Positions 56,576 to 64,000 of a DNA stretch of 64,000 nt are shown in pieces. Position numbers and translations under genes: made by a program. The DNA is from Cytophagales bacterium. GTDB taxonomy: Bacteria; Bacteroidota; Bacteroidia; Cytophagales; Cyclobacteriaceae. Positions within the stretch are counted from its first letter, which is position 1; each line of letters opens with the position of its first letter. The notes beneath the pieces are model-generated. The model did no database searches. It was not told the origin of the DNA and saw nothing but the letters and a program-made list of their open reading frames with translations. Location: the NCBI GenBank assembly GCA_022360875.1, contig JAKSBZ010000326.1, positions 25,140 to 89,139 of the forward strand, written 5' to 3'.

Positions 56576-58378
56576 TTACTCAAACGGATACTTGCCCTTG
56601 CTTAACGCATAATCAGCAACCTTTCTCCTGGCCTCTTTCAAGTTCATCGGATCTATCTTCGTAAAGCGCTTCAGCCCCATGAGCATCATCCGCTGCTCGT
56701 CGCCTTCAGCAAAAGCGTAAACGGCCTCACGGCCTGCATTCTGGCACTCGGCTACCGTATGATGCAGATAAAGCTTGGCGGCGAGAATCTCGCTCTCGCA
56801 GGCTTCGGCGCCGCGAATTCCGATGAGCTTCTGAGTGCGCAGCAAGGCAGACTCGGCAGCATAACCGTACATGAGCATATCAGCAAGATTCATCAGAATT
56901 TCCTGCTCGTCCTTCAGGCTAGCCATCAGTTTCTGCACCGCCGCGCCGGCAATCATCAGTCCGGCTTTCTTCAGATTTTCTATTACCGCCATCTCTTTGG
57001 AAAGCGGTGCTGAATAATCAGGAGTCTCAAAGCTCGGCACCGAGGTAAGTTCCTTTTGCACGGCCATTGCCGGCGTCATCAGGTCGAGCTCTCCCTTCAT
57101 GGCCCTCTTCAGCAGCATGTCAATGGTCAGCATCCGATTGATTTCGTTGGTCCCTTCGAAGATCCGGTTAATGCGCGAATCGCGGTATGCGCGCTCCATG
57201 GGCGCATCCTGCGAGTAGCCCATGCCGCCGTAAATCTGCAAGCCTTCGTCCACGCAATAGTCAAGCGACTCAGATGCCATCACTTTCATCATTGCGCACT
57301 CGATGGCAAATTCCTCCACAGACTTAAGATGCGCTTCGGACGAATCCATGCCTTCAGATATCAATCTGCCGTAAGCGTCGTCAATATTTTGGCCGGCGCG
57401 GTACGAGGCTGCTTCACAAGCATAGGTAAAAGTAACCATATTGGCAATTTTATGCTTGATTGCCCCGAACTCGGCAATAGCCTTTCCGAACTGGCGGCGT
57501 TCCTTTGCATAGGCCAGCGCCTGCTTCATTACGCCTTTAGCCGAACCCACCGTTGCACTTGCCAGCTTTATGCGTCCGATGTTCAAAATATTCAAGGCGA
57601 TTTTAAAACCGTTCTGCCTTTCGGAAAGCATATTCTCCACAGGCACCTTTACATCTGTAAAAAACACCTGACGGGTGGAAGATCCCTTAATACCCAGTTT
57701 ATGCTCCTCCTCGTTCATAGTAACGCCTTCAGAGTCCCGGTCCACAATGAAAGCCGTAAGGTTCTTGTCGCTGTCAATCTTGGCAAAAACAATGAGCACA
57801 TTCGCAAATCCGGCATTGGTAATCCACATTTTCTGCCCGTTCAGCACGTAATGCTTTCCATCTTCCGAAAGCACAGCCTTTGTTTTCCCTGAATTAGCGT
57901 CAGAGCCGCTTTCCGGTTCTGTAAGGCAATAGGACGCTTTCAATTCCCCTGTGGCCAGCTTTGGCAGATACTTTTCTTTCTGTTCTTTACTTCCATAGTA
58001 TAGTATTGGCAAAGTGCCTATTCCCGAATGAGCGGAAAGCGCCACGGCAAAAGAAAACCCACCTCCGACCCGCTCGCCAACCAGCATGGAAGTGTTGAAG
58101 TCCATACCGAAGCCACCGTATTCCTCTGGAATAGAAGTGCCCAGCATGCCAAGCTCGCCGGCCTTGTCCAACAGCTGCGGCATAAGCTCCGGATGCTGCA
58201 TGGAATCCATCGCCTGCACATTCGGCATGACTTCGTGCTCGATAAAATCCTCGCAAGTCTGAGCAATCATTTTTTGTTCTTCCGTCCATTCCTCAGGAAT
58301 AAACACCTCCTCGGGCTTCGTTTCCCGAATAAGAAATTCGCCTCCTTTAATACTTGTCATATTTTTAATGTCTTCCAT
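56576..58378 (-). CDS. Acyl-CoA dehydrogenase (FadE-like, long type)
   Basis: A 600-residue FAD enzyme that makes the first double bond in fatty acyl-CoA. The N-terminal helical domain, middle beta domain (CLTEPESGSDANSGKTKAVL) and C-terminal helical domain with FGKAIAEFGAIKHKIANM are followed by an extra helical segment of about 150 residues beyond the usual 380, as in the long ACAD9/VLCAD-like types. The base Glu lies in RIFEGTNEINRM. It is the last gene of the beta-oxidation operon, 190 bases after the thiolase gene. Confidence 0.95.
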   Translation of the reverse strand: MEDIKNMTSIKGGEFLIRETKPEEVFIPEEWTEEQKMIAQTCEDFIEHEVMPNVQAMDSMQHPELMPQLLDKAGELGMLGTSIPEEYGGFGMDFNTSMLVGERVGGGFSFAVALSAHSGIGTLPILYYGSKEQKEKYLPKLATGELKASYCLTEPESGSDANSGKTKAVLSEDGKHYVLNGQKMWITNAGFANVLIVFAKIDSDKNLTAFIVDRDSEGVTMNEEEHKLGIKGSSTRQVFFTDVKVPVENMLSERQNGFKIALNILNIGRIKLASATVGSAKGVMKQALAYAKERRQFGKAIAEFGAIKHKIANMVTFTYACEAASYRAGQNIDDAYGRLISEGMDSSEAHLKSVEEFAIECAMMKVMASESLDYCVDEGLQIYGGMGYSQDAPMERAYRDSRINRIFEGTNEINRMLTIDMLLKRAMKGELDLMTPAMAVQKELTSVPSFETPDYSAPLSKEMAVIENLKKAGLMIAGAAVQKLMASLKDEQEILMNLADMLMYGYAAESALLRTQKLIGIRGAEACESEILAAKLYLHHTVAECQNAGREAVYAFAEGDEQRMMLMGLKRFTKIDPMNLKEARRKVADYALSKGKYPFE

Positions 58379-58568
58379 GGTTTGTTTCAGGACATCGTCC
58401 TATTAAAGGTTATTTGATTGTGCTTGTAGCTAGATTATTCAACAAACTGAAAACGCCTGCTTTGTACCGTCGCTTGAAGGAATTTCTATTTTTTTCAAAA
58501 AGAGAAAAACTGTTTTTTGCTGCGACGATTCTTTCCATCCACCCACGAATTCAGCCCTTGGTCCGGAA

Positions 58569-59741
58569 CTACAGCATTTCATATATGCCGGCAATGCCCT
58601 GTCCGCCGCCAATACAAGCCGTCACCATGCCGAATCTCTGTTTTCGCCGGCGCATTTCATGAAACAGCTGCACCGAAAGCTTGGCGCCCGTACAACCCAG
58701 AGGATGTCCCAGCGCAATCGCGCCGCCGTTCACGTTCACTACATCCGGATTAAGGTTAAGTTCCTGAATTACAGCTAGAATCTGTGCAGCAAAAGCCTCA
58801 TTCAACTCAATCTGCTCGATGTCCTGCATTTTCAAGCCTGCGGCTTTGAGGGCCTTAGGCACAGCAGTCACCGGACCAATGCCCATTATGCGCGGCTCTA
58901 CGCCCGCCACCGCATGGCTGACCAGCCGGGCGATTGGCTCGAGCTTGTAGCGCTTAACCATTTTTTCCGACATTACCATCACGAAGGCCGCTCCGTCGGA
59001 AGTCGGTGAAGAATTTCCCGCCGTTACTGTACCCTTATTGGCAAAAACAGGCTTCAGCTTTCGCAGCGCTTCAATAGACGTGTCTTTTCGAGGGCCTTCA
59101 TCTGTGTCTACAGTAAATTTTCTAGCCTGCCGTTTTCCATCCTCGTTCACAAACACTTCTTCCACCTCCACCGGAACTATCTGATCTTTGAAAGCTCCTT
59201 TTTCAATAGCGTTAAGAGCTTTTTGGTGGGAACCAAGCGCAAACTCATCCTGCGCCTCTCGGGAAATGCCGAACTGCTTCGCCACCTGCTCGGCGGTAAT
59301 GCCCATGCTCGAATAATAATCCGGATGCTTGGAAGCTAAGTTGTAATTCAGCGCGGTTTTGTAGCCCATCATCGGCACCAGCGACATCGACTCGGCGCCT
59401 CCGGCGATGATACAGTCAGCCTGGCCTGCATGAATGCGCGCCGAAGCAATGTTTATGGCCTCAAGACCAGAACCGCAGTAGCGGTTGACAAGCATTCCCG
59501 GAACCTCCTCAGGAAGCGACAGCAACGAAATAATGCGCCCCATTTGCATGCCTTGCTCGGCTTCGGGAACGGCGCATCCCACAATCAGATCGTCAACTTC
59601 TTTCAGATCAAAACCCTCAATATCGCTCACTATATGCCGGATTACTTCAGCGCCCAGATCATCCGGACGGGTAAAACGAAATCCTCCTTTCTTAGCCTTT
59701 CCGACAGCGCTCCGATAAGCTTTTACGATGTATGCATTCAT
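58569..59741 (-). CDS. fadA: Acetyl-CoA acyltransferase (thiolase)
   Basis: A 390-residue 3-ketoacyl-CoA thiolase. The nucleophile is Cys89 ([12 protein letters not shown]), the base His346 (GHPLGCTG) and the second Cys376 (CIGGGQG). It cleaves 3-ketoacyl-CoA to acetyl-CoA in beta-oxidation. It lies 36 bases after the multifunctional enzyme gene on the minus strand. Confidence 0.96.
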   Translation of the reverse strand: MNAYIVKAYRSAVGKAKKGGFRFTRPDDLGAEVIRHIVSDIEGFDLKEVDDLIVGCAVPEAEQGMQMGRIISLLSLPEEVPGMLVNRYCGSGLEAINIASARIHAGQADCIIAGGAESMSLVPMMGYKTALNYNLASKHPDYYSSMGITAEQVAKQFGISREAQDEFALGSHQKALNAIEKGAFKDQIVPVEVEEVFVNEDGKRQARKFTVDTDEGPRKDTSIEALRKLKPVFANKGTVTAGNSSPTSDGAAFVMVMSEKMVKRYKLEPIARLVSHAVAGVEPRIMGIGPVTAVPKALKAAGLKMQDIEQIELNEAFAAQILAVIQELNLNPDVVNVNGGAIALGHPLGCTGAKLSVQLFHEMRRRKQRFGMVTACIGGGQGIAGIYEML

Positions 59742-59777
59742 ATTTTTCTTATTTATTTTTTTGTCAAAAAGGGAAAA

Positions 59778-62177
59778 TCAGTTTCTAAGCGGTTTTCCGG
59801 TCTGCAAAATAGACTGAATGCGCTCCAGCGTTTTCGGCTCGCCGGAAAGCGAAAGGAAAGCCTCTCGCTCCAAGTCCAACAGGTACTGCTCCGACACCCG
59901 GCTCGGCGAAGTCAGGTCGCCGCCGCACATCACATGGGCGATTTTGGCCCCGATCTTGGCGTCGTGCTCCGAAATGTAATTCCCCATCTGCATGCCGTGA
60001 ATTCCGGCCAGGAAATTGGCCATGCCCGAGCGTCCCTCCACCTTGATGTTCTTTTGCTGAAGCGGCTGGGTGTAGTTTTGGGCCAAACTGAGCACTTTGG
60101 CCTTGGCATCCAGAATTTGCCGCGATTTATTGACAGAAACTGCATCGTGCTTCGGAATCAAACCCTGTTTTTTTGCTTCATAAGCTGACGTAGCCACTTT
60201 CGCCATGGCAATGTTCATGAAAGCCTCCTGCAGCCTGTTGAACTCCACATCTCCTTTCTCAATCTGGTTGGAAACCCGCAAAGTCATTTCCTTCGTACCG
60301 CCGCCGCCGGGAAGAAGCCCGACCCCCGTTTCAACAAGTCCGATGTAGGTCTCTGCAGTCGCCTGCACAGCATCTGCATGCAGCGTCAGCTCGCAGCCTC
60401 CGCCCAGCGTAAGTCCGTGCGGAGCAACAACAACCGGCACCGACGAATACCGCGCGCGCATGGTCGACTGCTGGAATATGCGCACCATCATGTCTATTTC
60501 GTCGAATTCCTGCTCAACAGCGTGCATAAAGATCAGAGCAAGATTGGCTCCGGCCGAAAAGTTAGCGCCTTCATTGGCAATGACCAGTCCTTTGTACTTT
60601 TCTTCAGCAATATCAATAGCTTTGTTCAGCCCTTCGATCACCTCGCCGCCAATGGTATTCATCTTGGTATGAAACTCCAGATTCAGCACACCGTCTCCGA
60701 TATCATGAAGCGTAGTTCCTGCGTTTTTCCAGACAACGCTTTCCTTGGACAGATTGTCCAGCACGATAAAAGCATCCTTGCCCGGAATTGTCTTGTAAGA
60801 CTTGGACGAAATGTCGTAATACTTCTTTTTGCCGTCTTCTACTTTGTAAAAGCTGCCGCAGCCAGCCTCAATCATTTCGTACACCCACTGGGCAGGTTTA
60901 TAACCCAGTTCTTCCATTTTCGGAAGCATTTTCTCAACACCCAGCGAATCCCAGGTTTCGAACGGCCCGAGCTCCCAGCCGAAGCCGGCGCAAAGCGCGT
61001 CGTCAATTCTGTACAGCTCATTGCTTATTTCGGGAATCCGATTGGTTACATAGCGGAAAAGGCCGAAAAAAGAATCGCGATAAAACTCGCCGGCTTTGTC
61101 CATGCCTGTCACCAGCATACGGAATCGCTCCTTGAGCCTGTCCACTGGCTTGGTCATTTCCAGCGTCGGGAAGCTCACCTTTTCCTTTGGCCTGTATTCC
61201 AGCGTTTTCAGATCCAGCGTCAGAATTTGTCGGTTGCCCTGTTCGTCTTTGGTTTTTTTGTAAAAACCCTGCTTGGTTTTGTCTCCCAGCCACTGGTTTT
61301 CCACCATGGTGCCGATGACGCGCGGAAGCTGGAAAATCTCCCGCTCTTCATCGTTCTCCAGCGCCTGATGAAGATTGTTGGCCACTTTCACCAAAGTATC
61401 AAGGCCTACAACATCGGAAGTGCGAAAAGTAGCGGACTTCGGTCTTCCGATCACCGGACCGGTGAGCTTGTCGACCTGGTCAATGCTCAGCTCCAATTTG
61501 CGCATGGAATCCACCACTTTCAAAATGGCATAAATTCCAACGCGGTTGGCGATAAAAGCCGGGGTGTCTTTGCACAGCACCGGTGTTTTGCCAAGGTGCA
61601 AGTCGCCGAAACGGCTGACAAACCGAAGCACTTCCGGATCAGTTTTTTCTGTAGGAATCAGCTCCAGAAGCTTCAGGTAGCGAGGCGGGTTAAAGAAATG
61701 GGTGCCAAGAAAATGTCGCTGAAAATCCTCGCTTCGTCCCTTAAGCATCCAATTGATCGGTATGCCCGATGTGTTTGAGGAAACAAGCGTTCCAGGCTTG
61801 CGATGCTTTTCTACCTGCTCAAAAACGCGCTGTTTGATTTCAAGATTCTCGACAACGGCTTCGACTGTCCAGTCGCAGTCGGCAATTCGGTGCATGTCGT
61901 CTTCAAAATTTCCGACGGTTATGCGGTCGGCAAACGCCTGGTCGTAAATTGGTGATGGATTGGCCTTCAGACTGAACTTCAGCGCCTCGGAAACCAGCCG
62001 GTTCCTGACTTGCCTGGATTCCAGACTGAGTCCCCCAGCCTTTTCTTTTTCGGTAAGCTCCTTAGGGACAATGTCCAGAAGCAATACCTCTTTGCCGATA
62101 TTGGCAAAATGACAGGCAATGCGGGAACCCATGACTCCTGAGCCGAGTATGGCGACCTTCTGGATTTTTCGGTTCAT
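59778..62177 (-). CDS. 3-hydroxyacyl-CoA dehydrogenase/enoyl-CoA hydratase (FadN-like)
   Basis: A 799-residue multifunctional beta-oxidation enzyme. The N-terminal half (1-410) is the NAD-dependent 3-hydroxyacyl-CoA dehydrogenase with Rossmann motif LGSGVMGSRIACHFANIG (11-28). The C-terminal half holds an enoyl-CoA hydratase-like domain (VIANEGANFSAGANLALI, GLTLGGGCELTLHADAVQA). This order, dehydrogenase first, is that of FadN of Bacillus rather than FadB of E. coli. It is the first gene of the operon with thiolase and acyl-CoA dehydrogenase. Confidence 0.95.
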   Translation of the reverse strand: MNRKIQKVAILGSGVMGSRIACHFANIGKEVLLLDIVPKELTEKEKAGGLSLESRQVRNRLVSEALKFSLKANPSPIYDQAFADRITVGNFEDDMHRIADCDWTVEAVVENLEIKQRVFEQVEKHRKPGTLVSSNTSGIPINWMLKGRSEDFQRHFLGTHFFNPPRYLKLLELIPTEKTDPEVLRFVSRFGDLHLGKTPVLCKDTPAFIANRVGIYAILKVVDSMRKLELSIDQVDKLTGPVIGRPKSATFRTSDVVGLDTLVKVANNLHQALENDEEREIFQLPRVIGTMVENQWLGDKTKQGFYKKTKDEQGNRQILTLDLKTLEYRPKEKVSFPTLEMTKPVDRLKERFRMLVTGMDKAGEFYRDSFFGLFRYVTNRIPEISNELYRIDDALCAGFGWELGPFETWDSLGVEKMLPKMEELGYKPAQWVYEMIEAGCGSFYKVEDGKKKYYDISSKSYKTIPGKDAFIVLDNLSKESVVWKNAGTTLHDIGDGVLNLEFHTKMNTIGGEVIEGLNKAIDIAEEKYKGLVIANEGANFSAGANLALIFMHAVEQEFDEIDMMVRIFQQSTMRARYSSVPVVVAPHGLTLGGGCELTLHADAVQATAETYIGLVETGVGLLPGGGGTKEMTLRVSNQIEKGDVEFNRLQEAFMNIAMAKVATSAYEAKKQGLIPKHDAVSVNKSRQILDAKAKVLSLAQNYTQPLQQKNIKVEGRSGMANFLAGIHGMQMGNYISEHDAKIGAKIAHVMCGGDLTSPSRVSEQYLLDLEREAFLSLSGEPKTLERIQSILQTGKPLRN

Positions 62178-62725
62178 ATGTGAAAAATTTTATATTTTGT
62201 GACTATTTTTCTTTTCTAAACACCGCACAGATGCTTTTTTAACTTCTAGCACTTTGCCTTTACCAGTACCTTTGCCAAATTCTGAGCTCGAATTTTCGGC
62301 AAGACCGGAAACTAAAAACAGACACTTGCAAAGCGTTTTTTCAAAAAATGCCGAGAAACACCACTTCCGAGGCGCTTTCTTTTCAAAAACCGGAAACTCG
62401 TCTAAAAACAATTATTTTTCATGAAATAATTACTAATAATCTAAAAAAAATGAAGGAGAAAAGTTAATGATCCTGCTCTTTTTTTAGCATCGCGACGGTT
62501 GCTTAAAAATTGAAAATCAATATCACTTCTGCAGTTGCTAAACAGGGAACGCAAGAAGAAATACTTCCGGTTCCTGGGCTCGTGCGTCAATTGTTAGTAT
62601 TTTCCGAAAACAAATCTTCAACCTGCAAATCATATGAAACATCCATGGTATTCGGCCTTAGCATGCACGAAATACATGATTGTTATGGATGCTCCATATG
62701 ACCATTGAAAAACTATCAGAAACAG
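62178..62725. other. Intergenic region between FadN-like gene and SDR gene
   Basis: This divergent gap of 548 bases has A/T-rich stretches near 62415-62465. I found no supported gene, riboswitch or promoter pair; the few short frames have no recognisable content. Confidence 0.5.
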
Positions 62726-63517
62726 ATGAAAATTCAAATGAAAGGAATGACGGCCATAGTCTGCGGAAGCACTTCGGGCATCGGCAAAGCAACGGCAACC
62801 GTTCTGGCCAGCGCAGGAGCGAATGTCATCCTGTTTGCGCGCAACGAACAGAAACTACAGGAAACGGTAAAGCAGCTGCCGAAAGTGGAGACAGAGCAAA
62901 CGCACCGCTGCCTAGTTGCCGACTTCGACCGCCCGGAAGCGGTGAGCAAAGCAATCACTACCGAGCTTGACAGAAACGAGCCTGTGCATATTCTGGTCAA
63001 CAACACCGGCGGTCCGGCGCCGGGACGCGCCATCGACGCCACTGCGGTAGACTATATTAAAGCTTTCAACCGCCATCTGGTGGTTAATCAGGTGCTGGCG
63101 CAGCTCTTGGTTCCTCGCATGATAAAAGCGGGCTACGGACGGATTATCAATATTGTGTCGTATTCGGCAAAAACACCGATTCCGGGACTGGGCGTGTCAA
63201 ATTCCGTTCGCGGAGCGGTGGCCAGCTGGGCCAAAACACTGGCCGGAGAGCTTGCTCCACACGGCATCACAGTCAACAACGTGCTGCCGGGACTGACTGA
63301 AACCGAACGCTTGAGCGGTCTTATTCAGAACCGGGCAAAAGAAGCCGGAACAACACCGGAGGAAATTGCCGAGCAGATGAAAGCGACCATTCCCGCCCGG
63401 CGTTTTGCCCGCCCGGAAGAAACAGCCGAAGCCGTTGCTTTTCTGGCCTCTCCTTCCGCAGGATACATCAACGGCGTTAACCTTCCGGTAGACGGCGGGC
63501 TCACACCTTGCCTATAA
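62726..63517 (+). CDS. SDR-family protein lacking the canonical Tyr/Lys pair
   Basis: A 263-residue short-chain dehydrogenase/reductase-fold protein. The nucleotide motif GSTSGIGKATA (14-24), NNTGGP (92-97) and the catalytic Ser145 are present. At the YxxxK site it reads SNSVR (158-162), so the Tyr is Ser and the Lys is Arg. The subfamily with VSN(S/T)(V/I)RGAVASWAK is common in Bacteroidota. The ATG at 62726 is preferred over the TTG 21 bases upstream. Its reaction is unknown; it may be a divergent reductase or non-catalytic. A terminator follows. Confidence 0.88.
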   Translation: MKIQMKGMTAIVCGSTSGIGKATATVLASAGANVILFARNEQKLQETVKQLPKVETEQTHRCLVADFDRPEAVSKAITTELDRNEPVHILVNNTGGPAPGRAIDATAVDYIKAFNRHLVVNQVLAQLLVPRMIKAGYGRIINIVSYSAKTPIPGLGVSNSVRGAVASWAKTLAGELAPHGITVNNVLPGLTETERLSGLIQNRAKEAGTTPEEIAEQMKATIPARRFARPEETAEAVAFLASPSAGYINGVNLPVDGGLTPCL

Positions 63518-63603
63518 GCCGTACGCAAAATCCAGTATGGAACCTTTTCAGTTGTCGTCCGAGCAAGACAGCAACAGAAAACAACAAGAAATTTCATGTG
63601 CAG

Positions 63604-63643
63604 AACCGCTTTCCTAATATTGAGAAAGCGGTTTTGTTTTTTT
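63604..63643 (+). terminator. Intrinsic terminator after the SDR gene
   Basis: A perfect ten-base stem AACCGCTTTC / GAAAGCGGTT (63604-63633) is followed by TTG and a long run of T. Confidence 0.88.
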
Positions 63644-63754
63644 TATGCATAAAACCTGCTGTTTTTTGGAATTATTAAACATTAACATATTTTTAAATTA
63701 TAATAAATCAAATATTCCCTATCTTGCCTTCGCTAAAACTCCAAACATTAAAAC

Positions 63755-64000
63755 ATGAAAATCAACTGGTTATCCAGAGCAGGAGCTTTACTTTTCCCGA
63801 TGCTGCTCTTAGGATGTTACAATGTCGCCGATCCGCCTTCGGATCCTCAGACAAAGCCAACGCCCGTCGTAACAAACTGGAATATCAGCGAATGCCTGCC
63901 GGCAGTAAGCTCTTCGAAACTTGATATCGCAACGCTGAATATGTGGATGTTTGCTGACAAAGACGGAGACTATCCCGGCAGCGGCAATTACAGCGTTTCG
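63755..64000 (+). CDS. Lipoprotein, partial (possible endonuclease/exonuclease/phosphatase family)
   Basis: The first 82 codons of a gene cut by the window end. A lipoprotein signal ends LLLGC (Cys21), followed by a Pro/Thr-rich linker. The stretch KLDIATLNMWMF (about 54-65) resembles the first strand of endonuclease/exonuclease/phosphatase proteins (usually VxTxNxxxF). That match is short, so the family is a guess; the lipoprotein signal is clear. Confidence 0.6.
   Translation, partial: MKINWLSRAGALLFPMLLLGCYNVADPPSDPQTKPTPVVTNWNISECLPAVSSSKLDIATLNMWMFADKDGDYPGSGNYSVS

Noticed and set aside
60378..61778. A 466-codon plus-strand frame opposite the FadN-like gene
   Set aside because: Same reason: the minus-strand gene has clear motifs throughout and the plus-strand product has none.
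62510..62701. A 63-codon frame in the gap before the SDR gene
   Set aside because: No recognised content and no terminator or promoter of its own.

Overview
The window looks like chromosomal DNA of a member of the Bacteroidota, most likely of the Cytophagales/Flammeovirga-type lineages (inference from gene content, not from a marker gene). Supporting signs are a MurF-Alr fusion, an ATP synthase operon with AtpZ and a bactofilin but without atpD/atpC, type IX secretion (T9SS) components SprE/PorW and PorD, a secreted repeat protein with a T9SS C-terminal sorting domain, a Bacteroidota-type RNA polymerase omega subunit, and promoters of the Bacteroidota form (TTTG - about 19 nt - TAnnTTTG). No rRNA, CRISPR array, insertion sequence or prophage is visible. 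Most of the window is housekeeping DNA.

Layout. 0-4 kb: class-3 aldehyde dehydrogenase and, convergent, the MurF-Alr fusion. 4-11.2 kb (minus strand): M23 peptidase, bactofilin, AtpZ, an AtpI-like protein, then atpB-E-F-H-A-G. 11.7-19.7 kb: T9SS lipoprotein SprE/PorW, SlyD-type FKBP isomerase, Rho, seryl-tRNA synthetase, SRAP protein, small membrane protein. 19.7-19.94 kb: an intergenic region with four DnaA boxes, a candidate replication origin. 19.9-25.4 kb: NtrY/NtrC-like two-component system and the repeat-rich secreted protein. 25.4-32.1 kb: TilS, an LptA/OstA-like protein, then bamD-rpoZ-coaBC-porD. 32.1-37.6 kb: TrkH/TrkA potassium uptake, an ECF sigma factor behind a hairpin and CAA-repeat leader, and glyA. 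38.1-40.1 kb: two LpxR-like outer-membrane proteins, one split by a frameshift. 40.2-46.1 kb: the sucA-sucB-lpdA operon for 2-oxoglutarate dehydrogenase.

46.3-53.5 kb is the least ordinary stretch. It holds two diverged paralogues that I read as glutamate-cysteine-ligase/amidoligase-fold enzymes, a 48-residue acidic peptide gene with its own terminator, an orphan 232-residue protein, a saccharopine-dehydrogenase-like enzyme, a thioesterase, two tRNA-Ser(UGA) genes under one clear promoter, an alkyltransferase-like (ATL) protein and an H-NOX-like protein that has lost its haem-binding histidine. 53.9-64 kb: prolyl-tRNA synthetase, a lipoprotein with two NTF2-like domains, a fatty-acid beta-oxidation operon (FadN-type multifunctional enzyme, thiolase, acyl-CoA dehydrogenase), an SDR protein lacking the usual Tyr/Lys pair, and the start of a lipoprotein cut by the window end.

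How they work together: the beta-oxidation genes deliver acetyl-CoA to the TCA cycle, where SucAB-Lpd acts, and the respiratory gradient drives the F1Fo ATPase (its beta and epsilon subunits must lie elsewhere). SprE/PorW and PorD belong to the T9SS that would export the repeat protein. BamD, the OstA-like protein and the LpxR-like proteins act at the outer membrane. The most testable novelties are the candidate oriC, the amidoligase-like pair with the small acidic peptide, the His-less H-NOX/ATL gene pair, and the hairpin plus CAA-repeat leader of the sigma factor.
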